Shown: positions 63,404 through 64,000 of the stretch, piece by piece | How the letters are laid out: the number at the start of each line of letters is the position of its first letter | Position numbering within the stretch: position 1 is the first letter of the stretch | Assembly: GCA_019739215.1 (NCBI GenBank) | Contig: JAHHDR010000001.1 | Coordinates: 87,993-151,992, forward strand | DNA from: Rhizobium sp. | GTDB taxonomy: Bacteria; Pseudomonadota; Alphaproteobacteria; Rhizobiales; Rhizobiaceae | Direction of reading: 5' to 3' | Length of the DNA stretch: 64,000 bases | Made by a program: the position numbers and the translations under genes | Notes under the pieces: generated by a model | The model's database searches: none | What the model was told of the DNA's origin: nothing | The model's input: the letters and a program-made list of their open reading frames with translations, nothing else

Positions 63404-64000
63404 ATGAGCACGGCGACACACGATCCGATCACGCTGGAAATCATCCAGAACTCGCTGCAGGCGACCGCCGACGAAATGTTCGCGGCCATGCGCAAGGACC
63501 GCGATGAGCTCGATCATCTACGAAGTGCTCCGACATGGGCACCGGCATCACCAGATGCGAAAGGCCAGCTCGCGTCGTCGGGCGCCGGCATTCCCGGCTT
63601 CATCGGCGTGCTCGACAAGGCCGTCAAGGTGCTGATCGCCAAGTTCGACAAACCCGGCGACATCGAGCCGGGCGACGTCTTCATCACCAACGACCCCTAT
63701 TACGGCGGCGTCACCCATCTCAACGACCTCGTCGTCTGCATGCCTGTCTTCGCCGGCGACAGGCTGATTGCATGGACCGCCAAACATCGCCCACAATTCC
63801 GATGTCGGCGGCAAATCACCGGGCTCGCTCTCGGCCGATGCGACCGAGATTTTCCAGGAAGGCATCCGCCTGCCGGCGATCAAGATGATCACCAGAGGCG
63901 AGCCGATCCCGGGCATTTTCGAGATCATCACCGTCAATTCACGCATGCCTGACTTCCTCGAGGGCGACCTCTGGGCCGCCATCGCAGCGGTCCGGATCGG
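63404..64000 (+). pseudogene. hyuB: HyuB, partial mirror copy with four one-base insertions
   Basis: It starts like the intact gene (STATHDPITLEIIQNS). An extra G near 63496 then shifts the frame, and extra C bases near 63530 and 63551 bring it back after about 19 wrong residues. An extra A near 63783 shifts it again, giving a stop at 63952. The window ends inside the gene. The intact version is at 49243-50907. Clustered +1 indels at the end of the arm look like uncorrected read errors. Confidence 0.85.

Larger units (their letters stand above)
57181..64000. repeat. Right arm of a 6.8-kb inverted repeat (runs off the window)
   Basis: Mirror image of 50315-57130. The only differences found are four one-base insertions: near 63496 (G), 63530 (C), 63551 (C) and 63783 (A). 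All lie in the last 510 bp. Near-identity over almost 7 kb, with errors only at the far end, suggests a fold-back read or assembly artefact rather than an old duplication. Confidence 0.93.

Noticed and set aside
57292..64000. Treating the right-arm genes as evidence for increased gene dosage of hyuAB
   Set aside because: The clustering of indels at the far end and the turning point in a hairpin repeat make an artefact more likely than a true second copy.

Overview
The window looks like chromosome or large-replicon DNA of an alphaproteobacterium of the Hyphomicrobiales (rhizobia, Phyllobacteriaceae and relatives). The reasons are high GC, a soxBDAG sarcosine oxidase operon, an HWE-kinase bacteriophytochrome, many ABC uptake operons and a rhizobial-type intergenic palindromic repeat. 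No rRNA, tRNA, transposase, phage gene or CRISPR array was seen.

Layout. 0-4 kb: the end of a methyltransferase, a metallophosphatase-kinase pair in which the kinase is fused to a universal-stress domain, and a GGDEF-like protein with a ruined signature. 4-9.5 kb: a soluble double-PAS chemoreceptor, glgX, a DUF2332 protein and an orphan ribbon-helix-helix protein. 9.5-14.6 kb: soxBDAG on the minus strand. 14.9-18.6 kb: rpsU, a TPR lipoprotein, a DUF2254 membrane protein and a DAO-family oxidase. 18.8-24 kb: a heme-copper oxidase cluster whose subunit II lacks the CuA ligands and whose subunit I is fused to subunit III. 24-29.4 kb: katE (frameshifted), a receiver protein and a bacteriophytochrome. 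29.5-39.4 kb: one eight-gene minus-strand operon for an unidentified sugar or polyol (ABC importer, SorC regulator, aldo-keto reductase, GlpD-like dehydrogenase, class I aldolase, FGGY kinase). 39.6-49 kb: creatinase, creatininase, a LysR regulator, a spermidine-type ABC importer, a GlxA-type AraC regulator and an M24 peptidase. 49.2-57 kb: a dipeptide-type ABC importer without a binding protein, a GAF protein and the hydantoinase/oxoprolinase pair HyuA-HyuB.

From 57,181 to the end the sequence is the reverse complement of 50,315-57,130, so the ABC-GAF-hyuAB operon appears twice as a nearly 7-kb palindrome around a 50-bp loop. The loop is the inside of a short hairpin repeat whose relative lies at 49.1 kb. 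The arms are identical by eye except for four single-base insertions crowded into the last 500 bp of the right arm. This is best read as a fold-back or assembly artefact near a contig end. The right-arm genes should not be counted as a second copy until that is tested.

Functionally the clearest theme is nitrogen and carbon supply from creatinine: creatininase (creatinine to creatine), creatinase (creatine to sarcosine plus urea) and sarcosine oxidase (sarcosine to glycine) are all in the window. HyuAB next door could offer the N-methylhydantoin route. Two genes, katE and the FGGY kinase, carry probable +1 frameshifts. With the right-arm insertions, these suggest some uncorrected indels in this sequence.
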